A program made the translations under genes and the position numbers. This document shows positions 1 through 7,535 of a DNA stretch of 7,981 bases, piece by piece. Origin of the DNA: Bacteroidota bacterium (GTDB lineage: Bacteria > Bacteroidota > Bacteroidia > Chitinophagales > Chitinophagaceae); assembly GCA_023429365.1 (NCBI GenBank), contig JAEYVW010000216.1, positions 1-7,981 on the forward strand. Direction: 5' to 3'. The notes under the pieces were generated by a model, which saw only the letters and a program-made list of their open reading frames with translations, had not been told where the DNA came from and did not search any database. Position 1 is the stretch's first letter. Every line of letters starts with the position of its first letter.

Positions 1-1041
1 ACCGCGGTGGCTAAACTTTTGAACATTCCTGAAGAGAAAGTAACGGTTGATATAACCCGCCTGGGTGGCGGTTTTGGAAGGCGGTTGAAATTTGATTTTG
101 CCCTGGAAGCCGCCGAAATATCCAGCATAATAAAAAAACCGGTGAAGCTGCTCTGGACCCGGGAAGATGATACCATGGGTGGAAGCTACCGTCCGGCGGT
201 CAGGTACCGCTTTGAAGCTGCCCTGGATGGCAAAGGAAATCTCGTCGGTTACAAATTACGTGGTGTGGGTATCAACCAAAACAACTCTACCCGGGAAGAT
301 AATTTTCCTTCCGGGGCGGTCGACAACCTGCTGATCGATACAGTTGAACATATATCACCCATCACCACAGGCGCCTGGAGAGCTCCGGTCACCAATTTCC
401 TGGCTTTCGCAGAACAAAGCTTTTTAGATGAAGTAGCTGTAGCAGCAGGCAAAGATCCCGTTCAGTTCAGACTTGAACTCCTGCAAAAAGCCCGGACAAA
501 TCCTGTTGGCGCTATCAAGTATAATATTGATCGTATGGAAACGGTAATCAGGCAGGCCGCGGAAAAATCAGGTTGGGGAAAAAAGAAAGGAGTATCGCAG
601 GGATTTAGTGTATACTTCTCTCATGCTTCTTATGTAGCGCAGGTTTGCGATGTAGCGATGAAAGCAGGTAAACCTGTCGTTCAAAAGATATATGCCGTTT
701 CCGACTGTGGTGAAGTGATCAATAAGAGTGGCGCCCTTCAACAGGTGATGGGCGGCATAGTTGATGGCTATGGCCATGCCATGTTTGGAAAGCTTAGTTT
801 TAAAGATGGTGTGCCTCAGGAAAATAATTATGGCGCCTACAGGATCATTCGCATGAAGGAAGTGCCCGAAGTAGAGGCGCATTTTGTCGACAATGGTATC
901 GACCCGACCGGCTTGGGTGAACCCGCTCTTCCACCCACAGGCGGAGCTGTGGCCAATGCCATTTTTAAAGCAACTGGAATAAGGATGAGAAAACAACCAT
1001 TTATCGAAGAACCGCCATTCCGGGCTGCGAAAGGATTTTAG
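1..1041 (+). CDS. Molybdopterin-binding subunit of a xanthine dehydrogenase-family oxidoreductase (IorB-like), 3' part only
   Basis: The reading frame is open to the left edge (codons begin at base 1), so this is the C-terminal 346 residues of a protein that is usually about 700-780 aa. The family hydroxylates aldehydes or N-heterocycles with water at a molybdenum-cytosine-dinucleotide centre and passes electrons to a separate [2Fe-2S] subunit. Visible signatures, in fragment numbering, are the cofactor-binding loop GGGFGRR at about 22-28, the GAWRAP motif at about 124-129, a DCGEVIN segment at about 235-241, QVMGGIVDGYG at about 248-258, and GLGEPALPPTGGA near 305-315. The Glu of GEP is the expected catalytic base. 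The pattern is closer to the isoquinoline 1-oxidoreductase beta subunit than to cytoplasmic xanthine dehydrogenase. Such proteins normally carry a Tat signal at the N-terminus, which lies outside the window. The substrate cannot be read from the sequence. A rhodanese gene follows after 68 bp on the same strand. No terminator is visible between them, so cotranscription is possible. Confidence 0.9.
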   Translation, partial: TAVAKLLNIPEEKVTVDITRLGGGFGRRLKFDFALEAAEISSIIKKPVKLLWTREDDTMGGSYRPAVRYRFEAALDGKGNLVGYKLRGVGINQNNSTREDNFPSGAVDNLLIDTVEHISPITTGAWRAPVTNFLAFAEQSFLDEVAVAAGKDPVQFRLELLQKARTNPVGAIKYNIDRMETVIRQAAEKSGWGKKKGVSQGFSVYFSHASYVAQVCDVAMKAGKPVVQKIYAVSDCGEVINKSGALQQVMGGIVDGYGHAMFGKLSFKDGVPQENNYGAYRIIRMKEVPEVEAHFVDNGIDPTGLGEPALPPTGGAVANAIFKATGIRMRKQPFIEEPPFRAAKGF

Positions 1042-1109
1042 TTGTATCGTTATTAGCATTCATTGCTCTACCTGTCATTAGTCGTTTAAAAAAATTAAAC
1101 TCCCGGCAT

Positions 1110-1583
1110 ATGAGAAAGTCCGCGCTTTATTTACCGAAGCTGGTAATTGGCTTCGCTTTAATCTGCTTCATTTTATTTATCTCAGTCCAGGATGCAGCGG
1201 CACAAAAGTCCGCTATGGAAATGGTGAAAGATGCTAAGAAAGACATTGAGAATCTCAGCATTCAACAGGCAAAGGATGAAATAACAAAACCTGAAGTAGT
1301 ACTGATCGATATTCGCGAATCAGAGGAATTGAAACAGGGAAAAATTCCAGGCGCAGTGCATGCACCAAGAGGTATGCTGGAATTTTATGCCGATTCTACA
1401 CTACCCTATCACAAACCTGAATTCAGCAAAAACAAACGTATTGTGTTGTATTGTGCATCCAGTGGACGTTCAGCGCTGGCTGTACAAACGCTGAAAGCGA
1501 TGGGCTACACAAATGTGGCGCATATTGATGGAGGCTTCAAAGCCTGGAAAGAAGCCGGGCTCCCCGTTGATCAAGATAAGTAA
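1110..1583 (+). CDS. Exported single-domain rhodanese-like sulfurtransferase
   Basis: This is a 157-aa protein. Residues 1-31 form a signal peptide: basic start MRKS, hydrophobic core at about 11-25, likely cleavage after DAAA (residue 31). A short charged linker leads into one rhodanese domain (about 50-155). Domain landmarks are the VLIDIRE strand and loop (64-70), a G-K-I-P-G-A segment (77-82) before a conserved-type HAP (84-86), the active-site loop CASSGRSA with Cys115 as the predicted persulfide-forming residue, and the terminal HIDGGFKAWKEAGLPV (139-153). Rhodaneses move sulfane sulfur from donors such as thiosulfate to thiol or cyanide acceptors. The signal peptide puts this one in the periplasm or envelope. 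The start at 1110 gives a complete signal peptide. There is no Shine-Dalgarno sequence, only an A-rich tract about 12-24 nt upstream. The gene lies 68 bp after the molybdenum hydroxylase and ends 8 bp from the stop codon of the convergent quinoprotein gene. Its physiological acceptor is unknown. Confidence 0.92.
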   Translation: MRKSALYLPKLVIGFALICFILFISVQDAAAQKSAMEMVKDAKKDIENLSIQQAKDEITKPEVVLIDIRESEELKQGKIPGAVHAPRGMLEFYADSTLPYHKPEFSKNKRIVLYCASSGRSALAVQTLKAMGYTNVAHIDGGFKAWKEAGLPVDQDK

Positions 1584-1591
1584 TGCCTTTC

Positions 1592-3559
1592 TCAAAGAGA
1601 AAATGCCATTAAATAATCGCCGAGTTTGGTGCCCAGTTTACCATGACCACCTGCCGCGATCACTACATACTGCTTACCATTCCATTCATATGTCATAGGC
1701 GTAGCTTGTCCGCCTGCCGGTAATTCGCTCTGCCATAGAATTTCGCCATTTGAAATATCAAATGCACGAAGGATATTATCCATCGCCGAAGCGATGAACA
1801 CGAGTCCGCCCGCAGTGGTGATCGCGCCACCAAGATTTACGGAACCCCATTTTTCCGCGCCTGGATGTTTTGCCGGATCAGCCATAATACCCAGCGGTAC
1901 CTCCCATTTTAACTGACCCGAACCCAGGTCAACCGCAGCGAGGGTGCCCCATGGTGGTTTGGTTTGCATCAGGAACTTACCATTCTCAATCGTAAAAAGA
2001 TATTCTCGGCTCATCACATAAGGAGTACCATCCTGCGGTGCTACTTCCGCTCTTGGTAAAGCGGTATTAACAGACTTTGTTGTATTATCTGTTTTTGGAA
2101 AAAGCGTAATGAGCGCTGCCAACTGGTTCACATTGGCGACAAGCAGGTTATTGACCGGATCATAGCTGGCCCCGCTCCAGTTCATCCCTCCCACATTGCC
2201 TGGAGTAATGATGCTTCCCTGCAAAGATGGCGGTGTGAAGATTCCTTCATTACGATGACGTCTGATCCTGTCTTTCGCCTGTTGCAGCAATTCCGGTGTA
2301 GGTCCCCATGCATCCGCTTCCGTTACTTTTTGCAAGCCAAGAGCGGGCAATTGAGTGGGAAAAGGTTGTGTGAGAGCAGCTATCTCTCCCGGTACATCAG
2401 ATTTTGGAACTGCTCTTTCTTCTATTGGGAAAATATGTTCACCAGTTTTTCGGTTGAGTACGAAGATGTGACCCATCTTAGTGACAAGGATCACAGCTGG
2501 AACTTTGACACCATTGCGATCTATATCAGCCAACACGGGTTGTGCCGGGAGATCATAATCCCAGATATCGTGATGTACGGCCTGGAAATGCCAGGCCACC
2601 TTTCCCGTCGAGGCCTGTATAGCGACAAGTGAATTAGCATAAAGATTATCACCTATTCTTTCGCCGCCATAATAATCCGTACTGGGACAGGATGTAGGAA
2701 CATAAACCATATCCGATTGGGGATCGGCAGAGATGGGTGCCCATGCATTAGCCCCACCGGTCACGGCGATCTTTTCTCCTTTCCAGGTTTCAAAACCCGG
2801 ATCTCCCGGTTTACGTGGGATAGGATCCCATGACCATACCAGATCACCCGTACGAGCATGGTATGCGCGCACAACGCCTGCTGGGAATTCAATGCGTGTA
2901 TTATCTCCCATCGTAGAACCCACCACCACCAGTTCGTTTATCACAGCTGGCGGCGAAGTCACCTGGATGCGTCCAACGCCTTCTTTCAGGTCAACTGTTC
3001 CCTTTGTACCAAAACCCGGAACAGGCTTACCCGTCACGGCGTCAAGTGCTATCAGGCGTCCATCGATCGTCGCCGCAAACAGGCGCATATACCCATGCTC
3101 GCCCGACTTCAATTGGGGATCAATCCATTTCGACACACCTCTTGAAGTCACTTCTGAATATCCTGCTTTCAAATTCACTTGTGGATCATAGATCCATTTT
3201 TCTTTACCGGTGACTGCATCAATAGCAATAACGCGATTGGTGGGTGTACTCAAATAAAGAATACCATCGACCATGAGTGGTGTGGCTTCAAATGCGGCTT
3301 TTGAAGCGATCTCCGTTTTTTTATACGTATCCAGTTCACCTGTTTGGTAAGTCCAGGCGGGTTTGAGGTTTTTTACATTGTCGGCATTTATCTGTTTGAT
3401 TGGTGAATGACGCATGCCACCGGGATCATTGCCATAATTAGCCCACTGACCTGATGCATTGAACTGCTTTTCCCTGTCAGCATGGTTCTGCTGGGCATCC
3501 GATGAATACCCGAGTAAAAAGAATCCACAGAAAATAAAAAGATTTCTCATGACCGGCAT
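1592..3559 (-). CDS. Exported PQQ-dependent dehydrogenase (membrane glucose dehydrogenase-like quinoprotein)
   Basis: This 655-aa beta-propeller quinoprotein oxidises a sugar, polyol or alcohol in the periplasm with bound pyrroloquinoline quinone. The opening NYGNDPGGMRHSPIKQIN (about 41-58), repeated propeller tryptophan-type motifs such as AIDAVTGKEKWIYD (112-125) and ALDAVTGKPVPGFG (171-184), and HHDIWDYDLPAQP (329-341) are typical of the Gcd-like branch. By family comparison, the Asp in HHDIWDYD is the probable catalytic base. Lys361 in VTKMGHIFVLNRKTGE matches the PQQ-contacting lysine, and Trp273 in GGANAWAP is a candidate for stacking on PQQ. E. coli Gcd (about 796 aa) has five N-terminal membrane helices. 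This protein has only a signal peptide, with likely cleavage around DAQ (21-23). No CxxCH is present, so there is no fused cytochrome c and electrons must leave to an external acceptor. The second Met (residue 4, base 3550) is an equally plausible start. Its start lies 11 bp after the serine hydrolase stop, so the two genes probably form an operon. The substrate is undetermined. Confidence 0.93.
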   Translation of the reverse strand: MPVMRNLFIFCGFFLLGYSSDAQQNHADREKQFNASGQWANYGNDPGGMRHSPIKQINADNVKNLKPAWTYQTGELDTYKKTEIASKAAFEATPLMVDGILYLSTPTNRVIAIDAVTGKEKWIYDPQVNLKAGYSEVTSRGVSKWIDPQLKSGEHGYMRLFAATIDGRLIALDAVTGKPVPGFGTKGTVDLKEGVGRIQVTSPPAVINELVVVGSTMGDNTRIEFPAGVVRAYHARTGDLVWSWDPIPRKPGDPGFETWKGEKIAVTGGANAWAPISADPQSDMVYVPTSCPSTDYYGGERIGDNLYANSLVAIQASTGKVAWHFQAVHHDIWDYDLPAQPVLADIDRNGVKVPAVILVTKMGHIFVLNRKTGEHIFPIEERAVPKSDVPGEIAALTQPFPTQLPALGLQKVTEADAWGPTPELLQQAKDRIRRHRNEGIFTPPSLQGSIITPGNVGGMNWSGASYDPVNNLLVANVNQLAALITLFPKTDNTTKSVNTALPRAEVAPQDGTPYVMSREYLFTIENGKFLMQTKPPWGTLAAVDLGSGQLKWEVPLGIMADPAKHPGAEKWGSVNLGGAITTAGGLVFIASAMDNILRAFDISNGEILWQSELPAGGQATPMTYEWNGKQYVVIAAGGHGKLGTKLGDYLMAFSL

Positions 3560-3570
3560 TTTAAAATTTC

Positions 3571-4704
3571 TTACTTAATAAAACTTTGATACAGGCAGTC
3601 AACCGATTTGCGGATCACTGTGTTAAATCCGTCGGTATAGCCCGGGTGACAACCGTTGGAGATCACAACGATCCCCCATTTATCTTTAGGATGAAAATAC
3701 ATGGCGCTATAAAGTCCGTAGGCGGAGCCTGTATGTCCTTTGAGCTTTTCACCCGGTACCAGTCTTTCCGTTGTTCCAATGGCCAATCCATAACCTTCCG
3801 GTGAAAGCGATGTCTGCATCTCCCGGGCACTTTTTTTAGACATGATCCGTTTACCCTTATGTTTTCCCTGCTTCATGTGCATGATCATATATTCAGCCAG
3901 GTCATTAGCCGAGATCTTCATACCACCTGTTGGTGAAAAAATCGGTGTACTGTAACCCATCACATAGTTCGCGATCTCCTCGGTGCGTGGGGCATAGGCA
4001 GCCGGCATGTGATCAAACTGTTTTGTATCACCTTTATATTCATAGATGCTGGCAAACCTTGTACTGTCCAGTGAGGCTATCCAGTAACCGCCATATAATT
4101 TCAAGGGATCAAGAATATGTCGCTTTACATATTGATCAAAACGCTCACCGGAAATCTTTTCAATGATGGTACCCGTCATGTTATAGTTGAGATTGCAATA
4201 CCGGTATTTTGTACCGGGCTCCCAGTCACTATAACATTTTGCCCAATCCGGGTTCTTTGCAGGATTGATCGCATCAAGTGTAAAATATCCCTGGCTGTCG
4301 TTGATACTGGAAGTATGCGACAAGACCATGCGCAAAGTGATCACTTTTTCGGGGAATAGCGGATTCCGGACTTTAAATCCAACCAGGTCGCCGATATCAT
4401 CATCGAGTGAAAGCTTTTTGTCTTCTACCAGTTGCATGACGGCGGTAGCGGAAAATGATTTTGAAATAGAAGCAATCCTGAATATGTTTTCGTTGGTCAG
4501 CGGTTCTTTTGTCTCCAGGTTCTTCCATCCAAAGGAATGATTATACACTACTTTATTGTTCTTAACTACGGCCACCGCGAGACCAACTACCTCAGACTGG
4601 CTCATCATTTCTGAGATGCAGGCTTCCGCCTGGTTAGATTGTGCGAAACTGCTAAGGGTAATGGATGACAGGAGGAAAACCGCGGCGATGATTCTTACAT
4701 TCAT
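3571..4704 (-). CDS. Exported serine hydrolase, class C beta-lactamase / PBP4* fold
   Basis: This protein is 377 aa when started at the Met at base 4704. A longer in-frame start at 4749 exists, but it would put 15 extra residues (starting MIPYIYISKN) before the signal peptide. The 4704 start gives a clean signal sequence (MNVRIIAAVFLLSSITLSSFAQS, cut near residue 22). The three active-site motifs of the beta-lactamase/transpeptidase-like family (Pfam PF00144) are present: SxxK as SISK with nucleophile Ser79 and Lys82, YxN as YCN (169-171), and HTG (324-326) replacing KTG. HTG is more common in esterases and D-aminopeptidase-like members than in true AmpC enzymes. Supporting blocks are LRMVLSHTSSI (about 124-134) and SPTGGMKISANDLAEYM (about 257-273). 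The protein could hydrolyse esters, D-amino-acid peptides or beta-lactams; resistance should not be assumed. It is the upstream gene of a probable operon with the quinoprotein. Upstream of the start the minus strand reads TATATTTC about 22 bp away, which resembles a Bacteroidota -7 box, but no convincing -33 partner is seen. Confidence 0.9.
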   Translation of the reverse strand: MNVRIIAAVFLLSSITLSSFAQSNQAEACISEMMSQSEVVGLAVAVVKNNKVVYNHSFGWKNLETKEPLTNENIFRIASISKSFSATAVMQLVEDKKLSLDDDIGDLVGFKVRNPLFPEKVITLRMVLSHTSSINDSQGYFTLDAINPAKNPDWAKCYSDWEPGTKYRYCNLNYNMTGTIIEKISGERFDQYVKRHILDPLKLYGGYWIASLDSTRFASIYEYKGDTKQFDHMPAAYAPRTEEIANYVMGYSTPIFSPTGGMKISANDLAEYMIMHMKQGKHKGKRIMSKKSAREMQTSLSPEGYGLAIGTTERLVPGEKLKGHTGSAYGLYSAMYFHPKDKWGIVVISNGCHPGYTDGFNTVIRKSVDCLYQSFIK

Positions 4705-4783
4705 GAAAATTAGGTATTGATTTTTTGAAATATAAATATAAGGAATCAAGGCCTGTCATTTTAAATACGTCGCGCCAGTTACA

Positions 4784-4816
4784 TAAAATAAGAGATCCCG
4801 CCAGCGGCAGGATCTC
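4784..4816 (-). terminator. Intrinsic terminator downstream of aconitase
   Basis: An 11-bp inverted repeat (arms 4792-4802 and 4806-4816) encloses a 3-nt loop and lies 44 nt after the aconitase stop codon. On the minus strand a T-rich tract follows (TTATTTTATG). The only imperfect pair (4799/4809) is a C-A mismatch in plus-strand RNA but a G-U wobble in minus-strand RNA. Both the T-tract and the wobble therefore point to minus-strand function. It separates aconitase transcription from the hydrolase-quinoprotein operon downstream. Confidence 0.8.
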
Positions 4817-4860
4817 CTATTGTCAAGGTCGGTGTTCTTTGCCAGTTTTACTGACAAGAT

Positions 4861-7128
4861 TTATTTCGCGAATTGCGATCTGATTACATTTAGCGCACCA
4901 CCTGCTTTGAACCACTCGATCTGTTGTTCATTGTAGGTATGATTAACTTCGATCACATCTACCGTTCCATCGGCGTGATTGAGTTCAACGCGCAGGGGTT
5001 TACCGGGAGCGAAGCTGGTGAGGCCTTCGATATCTATGGTATCATCCTCCTGGATCTTATCATAGTCTTCCTTATTCGCAAATGTCAGCGCCAGCATGCC
5101 CTGCTTTTTAAGATTGGTTTCGTGGATACGTGCAAAGCTGCGTACAAGGATCGCACGCACACCAAGATGCCTTGGCTCCATGGCCGCATGTTCCCTTGAG
5201 GAACCTTCACCATAATTTTCATCGCCTACTACAATGCTCCCAATATTAGCGGCTTTGTATGCACGGGCAGTTGCAGGTACAGGTCCGTATTCACCGGTCA
5301 GCTGGTTCTTGACCGTATCTGTTTTATCATTAAAATAGTTTATCGCGCCGATCAGCATATTGTTGCTGATATTATCAAGGTGACCGCGGTATTTCAACCA
5401 TGGGCCGGCCATCGAGATATGGTCAGTCGTACATTTTCCTTTGGCCTTGATCAGCAGTTTAAGGTTGAGCAGGTCAGTGCCTTCCCAGGGTGCGAAAGCT
5501 GATAAGAGTTGCAGACGCTGACTGTTGGGATCAACAATCACTTTGATATCGCTTCCATCTTCAGCGGGTGCCTGGTATCCTGCATCTTCCACGGCAAATC
5601 CTTTTGGAGGCAGTTCATAACCGGTTGGCTCGCTCAGCATCACTTCCTCACCGTTCGCATTTTTCAGTTTATCGGTAAGAGGGTTAAAAGCGATCGTTCC
5701 CGCGATGGCCATAGCCGTTACAATCTCAGGTGAGGCTACAAAAGCATGCGTCGACGCGAGACCATCATTCCGTTTGGCGAAGTTGCGGTTGAAAGATGTG
5801 ATAATGGTATTCTTACGGTTGGGGTCATCGATATGTCGCGCCCACTGACCAATACAGGGGCCACAGGCGTTGGCCAATACCACGCCGCCCACACTTTCAA
5901 AAGTATTGATAAAGCCATCTCTTTCGATCGTGTAACGAACCTGTTCACTACCTGGAGTGATGGTAAATTCAGAATTTGCTTTTAGCCCTTTACCGACTGC
6001 GTCTTTTACGATTGATGCGGCGCGACTGATGTCCTCATAAGAAGAGTTGGTGCAGCTACCGATCAAAGCCACTTCCAGTTTTGCCGGCCAGTCATTTGCC
6101 TTTACGGCTTCAGCCATCTTTGAAACCGGTGTGGCGAGGTCGGGAGTGAACGGACCGTTTACATAAGGTTCCAAAGTGTTCAGGTCGAGCTCGAGAACCT
6201 GGTCGTAATATTTAGCCGGATCAGCCATTACATCATCATCGGGACGCAGATGCTCACGGATCTGGTCGGCCATCGCAGCTACTTCCGCACGCCCCGTTGA
6301 TTTCAGATATGCGCTCATTTTTTCATCGTAGGCAAATAAAGAACAGGTGGCACCTACTTCGGCGCCCATATTGCAGACAGTACCTTTTCCGGTAGCACTC
6401 ATTGTATCTGCTCCCTCTCCAAAATATTCTATAATGGCACCGGTGCCGCCCTTCACGGTCAGCTGGCCTGCTACCCAAAGGATCACATCCTTCGCTGAGG
6501 TCCAGCCACTCATTTTCCCGGTCAGCTTGACACCGATGATCTTTGGCATCTTCAACTCCCAGGGCAGACCCGCCATCACGTCTACAGCGTCGGCGCCGCC
6601 AACCCCGATCGCTACCATACCGAGACCACCAGCATTGGGGGTATGGGAATCCGTACCGATCATCATACCACCTGGAAATGCATAGTTTTCAAGGACAACC
6701 TGGTGGATAATTCCAGCTCCTGGCTTCCAAAATCCGATTCCATATTTATTTGATATTGAGGCCAAAAAATCGTACACCTCTTTATTTACTTCATTTGCAG
6801 TGGCTAAGTCAGCCGCGGCACCTGACTTGGCCTGGATAAGGTGGTCGCAGTGCACGGTAGAAGGTACAGCCACCTTAGCACGGCCTGCTGTACTGAATTG
6901 CAACAATGCCATTTGTGCCGTAGCATCCTGCATGGCTACTCTGTCCGGGGCAAAATCCACATAATCCTTTCCACGCACATACGCCTCTTCAGGCTGGTCG
7001 CCGTACAGGTGCGCATATAATATTTTTTCCGTAAGTGTGAGAGGCTTGCCAATGAGCTGCCGCGCTGCGCTGATCCTGGCGGGCATTTCAGCATAAGTTT
7101 TTTTGATTAGATCCAGGTCAAATACCAT
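4861..7128 (-). CDS. acn: Aconitate hydratase, mitochondrial type
   Basis: This 755-aa cytoplasmic TCA cycle enzyme interconverts citrate and isocitrate via cis-aconitate. Its length and motifs match the mitochondrial-type aconitases (mature pig enzyme about 754 aa) rather than E. coli AcnA or AcnB, which are longer. The [4Fe-4S] cluster ligands are Cys359 (IGSCTNSS) plus Cys422 and Cys425 ([11 protein letters not shown]), one residue off pig numbering 358/421/424. Ser643 and Arg645 in [10 protein letters not shown] match the pig catalytic Ser642 and substrate-binding Arg644. Further active-site stretches are TVHCDH (91-96) and [13 protein letters not shown] (158-170). Domains 1-3 occupy roughly residues 1-500 and the swivelling domain 4 about 560-755. 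All catalytic residues are intact. The start at 7128 gives the normal N-terminus. It has no Shine-Dalgarno sequence, only an A/T-rich leader. The gene is probably monocistronic, with a candidate promoter at 7203-7232 and its own terminator at 4784-4816. It is divergent from the PspC gene. Confidence 0.98.
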   Translation of the reverse strand: MVFDLDLIKKTYAEMPARISAARQLIGKPLTLTEKILYAHLYGDQPEEAYVRGKDYVDFAPDRVAMQDATAQMALLQFSTAGRAKVAVPSTVHCDHLIQAKSGAAADLATANEVNKEVYDFLASISNKYGIGFWKPGAGIIHQVVLENYAFPGGMMIGTDSHTPNAGGLGMVAIGVGGADAVDVMAGLPWELKMPKIIGVKLTGKMSGWTSAKDVILWVAGQLTVKGGTGAIIEYFGEGADTMSATGKGTVCNMGAEVGATCSLFAYDEKMSAYLKSTGRAEVAAMADQIREHLRPDDDVMADPAKYYDQVLELDLNTLEPYVNGPFTPDLATPVSKMAEAVKANDWPAKLEVALIGSCTNSSYEDISRAASIVKDAVGKGLKANSEFTITPGSEQVRYTIERDGFINTFESVGGVVLANACGPCIGQWARHIDDPNRKNTIITSFNRNFAKRNDGLASTHAFVASPEIVTAMAIAGTIAFNPLTDKLKNANGEEVMLSEPTGYELPPKGFAVEDAGYQAPAEDGSDIKVIVDPNSQRLQLLSAFAPWEGTDLLNLKLLIKAKGKCTTDHISMAGPWLKYRGHLDNISNNMLIGAINYFNDKTDTVKNQLTGEYGPVPATARAYKAANIGSIVVGDENYGEGSSREHAAMEPRHLGVRAILVRSFARIHETNLKKQGMLALTFANKEDYDKIQEDDTIDIEGLTSFAPGKPLRVELNHADGTVDVIEVNHTYNEQQIEWFKAGGALNVIRSQFAK

Positions 7129-7202
7129 GATATTAAATTAGGGTTTGAAGTAATTCGGGCCACGGTCGATGACAGGGATCACAGTTTCAGGCGGTTCGCT
7201 GT

Positions 7203-7232
7203 CAACTGTAAAAGTCGACTATGGGCGTCAAA
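7203..7232 (-). promoter_or_regulatory. Candidate Bacteroidota-type promoter for aconitase
   Basis: On the minus strand TTTG (7229-7232) is followed, after an 18-bp spacer, by TACAGTTG (7203-7210), which matches the Bacteroidota -7 consensus TAnnTTTG at all but one position. Spacing fits the 17-23 bp range described for Bacteroides and Flavobacterium. The implied transcription start near 7196 would leave a leader of roughly 65-70 nt before the aconitase ATG. This is a pattern match only. Confidence 0.35.
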
Positions 7233-7313
7233 GCGTTGCGAAATTACGGAAAAAGCTGGCTTTTTTGACAGTACCAGATTGGACTGTTGCATGATATTTT
7301 TTAAATTAGCGCC

Positions 7314-7535
7314 ATGAACAAATTCAAAAGCTTTGTTGAATGGAATGCCTTTGGCGTTTGTTCCGCGATCGGTGACCGGCTGGGCATCGCTACCAGCCGC
7401 ATCCGGCAGTATTTTATTTACACTTCGCTGCTCACCATGGGCTCACCCATCGTTATCTACATGATCCTCGCCTTTTGGAAGAATATCAGGAATTATGTGA
7501 AAGCTGCCAGGAGAAACCCCTGGTATTATTTGTAG
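7314..7535 (+). CDS. Stand-alone PspC-domain membrane protein
   Basis: This is a 73-aa protein consisting almost entirely of one PspC domain (PF04024). The N-terminal amphipathic part carries FGVCSAIGDRLGIATSRIRQ (about 13-32), equivalent to the usual GVCGGIAEYFGxDPTLVR block. One hydrophobic helix follows (about 33-55), then a basic tail (KNIRNYVKAARRNPW). In enterobacteria PspC is a phage-shock sensor that binds PspA at the inner membrane. Short stand-alone versions are common in Bacteroidota, and their role there is mostly inferred. The usual GVCGGIA is changed to GVCSAIG. No pspA or pspB neighbour is visible, so regulation by the classic Psp system cannot be claimed. The start codon has no Shine-Dalgarno sequence but follows a T/A-rich tract (7295-7308). 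The gene is divergent from aconitase (185-bp gap) and convergent with the cysteine desulfurase. Its stop codon overlaps the first base pairs of the repeat region. Confidence 0.8.
   Translation: MNKFKSFVEWNAFGVCSAIGDRLGIATSRIRQYFIYTSLLTMGSPIVIYMILAFWKNIRNYVKAARRNPWYYL

Noticed and set aside
568..1059. 163-codon minus-strand open frame antisense to the molybdenum hydroxylase
   Set aside because: Lies across conserved cofactor-binding and catalytic motifs of the plus-strand gene. Its translation has no domain-like features.
1531..1560. Inverted repeat GGCTTC...GAAGCC at the end of the rhodanese gene as a terminator for the convergent quinoprotein
   Set aside because: Six-bp stem with a 12-nt loop, no T-tract on either strand, and located in conserved rhodanese coding sequence.
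2733..3213. Overlapping plus-strand open frames of 69-152 codons antisense to the quinoprotein gene
   Set aside because: They mirror the codon structure of the conserved minus-strand gene and show no recognisable domain. Other long frames antisense to aconitase and the hydrolase were dismissed for the same reason.
3571..4704. Serine hydrolase as an AmpC-type antibiotic resistance gene
   Set aside because: The third motif is HTG rather than KTG, and the family contains many esterases and peptidases. Nothing in the context supports a resistance role.
7246..7268. Palindrome AAAAAGC-TG-GCTTTTT in the aconitase/PspC divergent gap, resembling a bidirectional terminator
   Set aside because: Only two G-C pairs and a 2-nt loop, and it lies between divergent genes where no terminator is needed. 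More likely A- and T-tracts of a promoter region.
7264..7309. Possible plus-strand promoter for the PspC gene (TTGACA at 7265, or TTG at 7279 with TAAATTAG at 7302)
   Set aside because: TTGACA has no -10 or -7 box at a usable distance. The second combination has good spacing but would start transcription at the ATG itself. Neither is strong enough to list.
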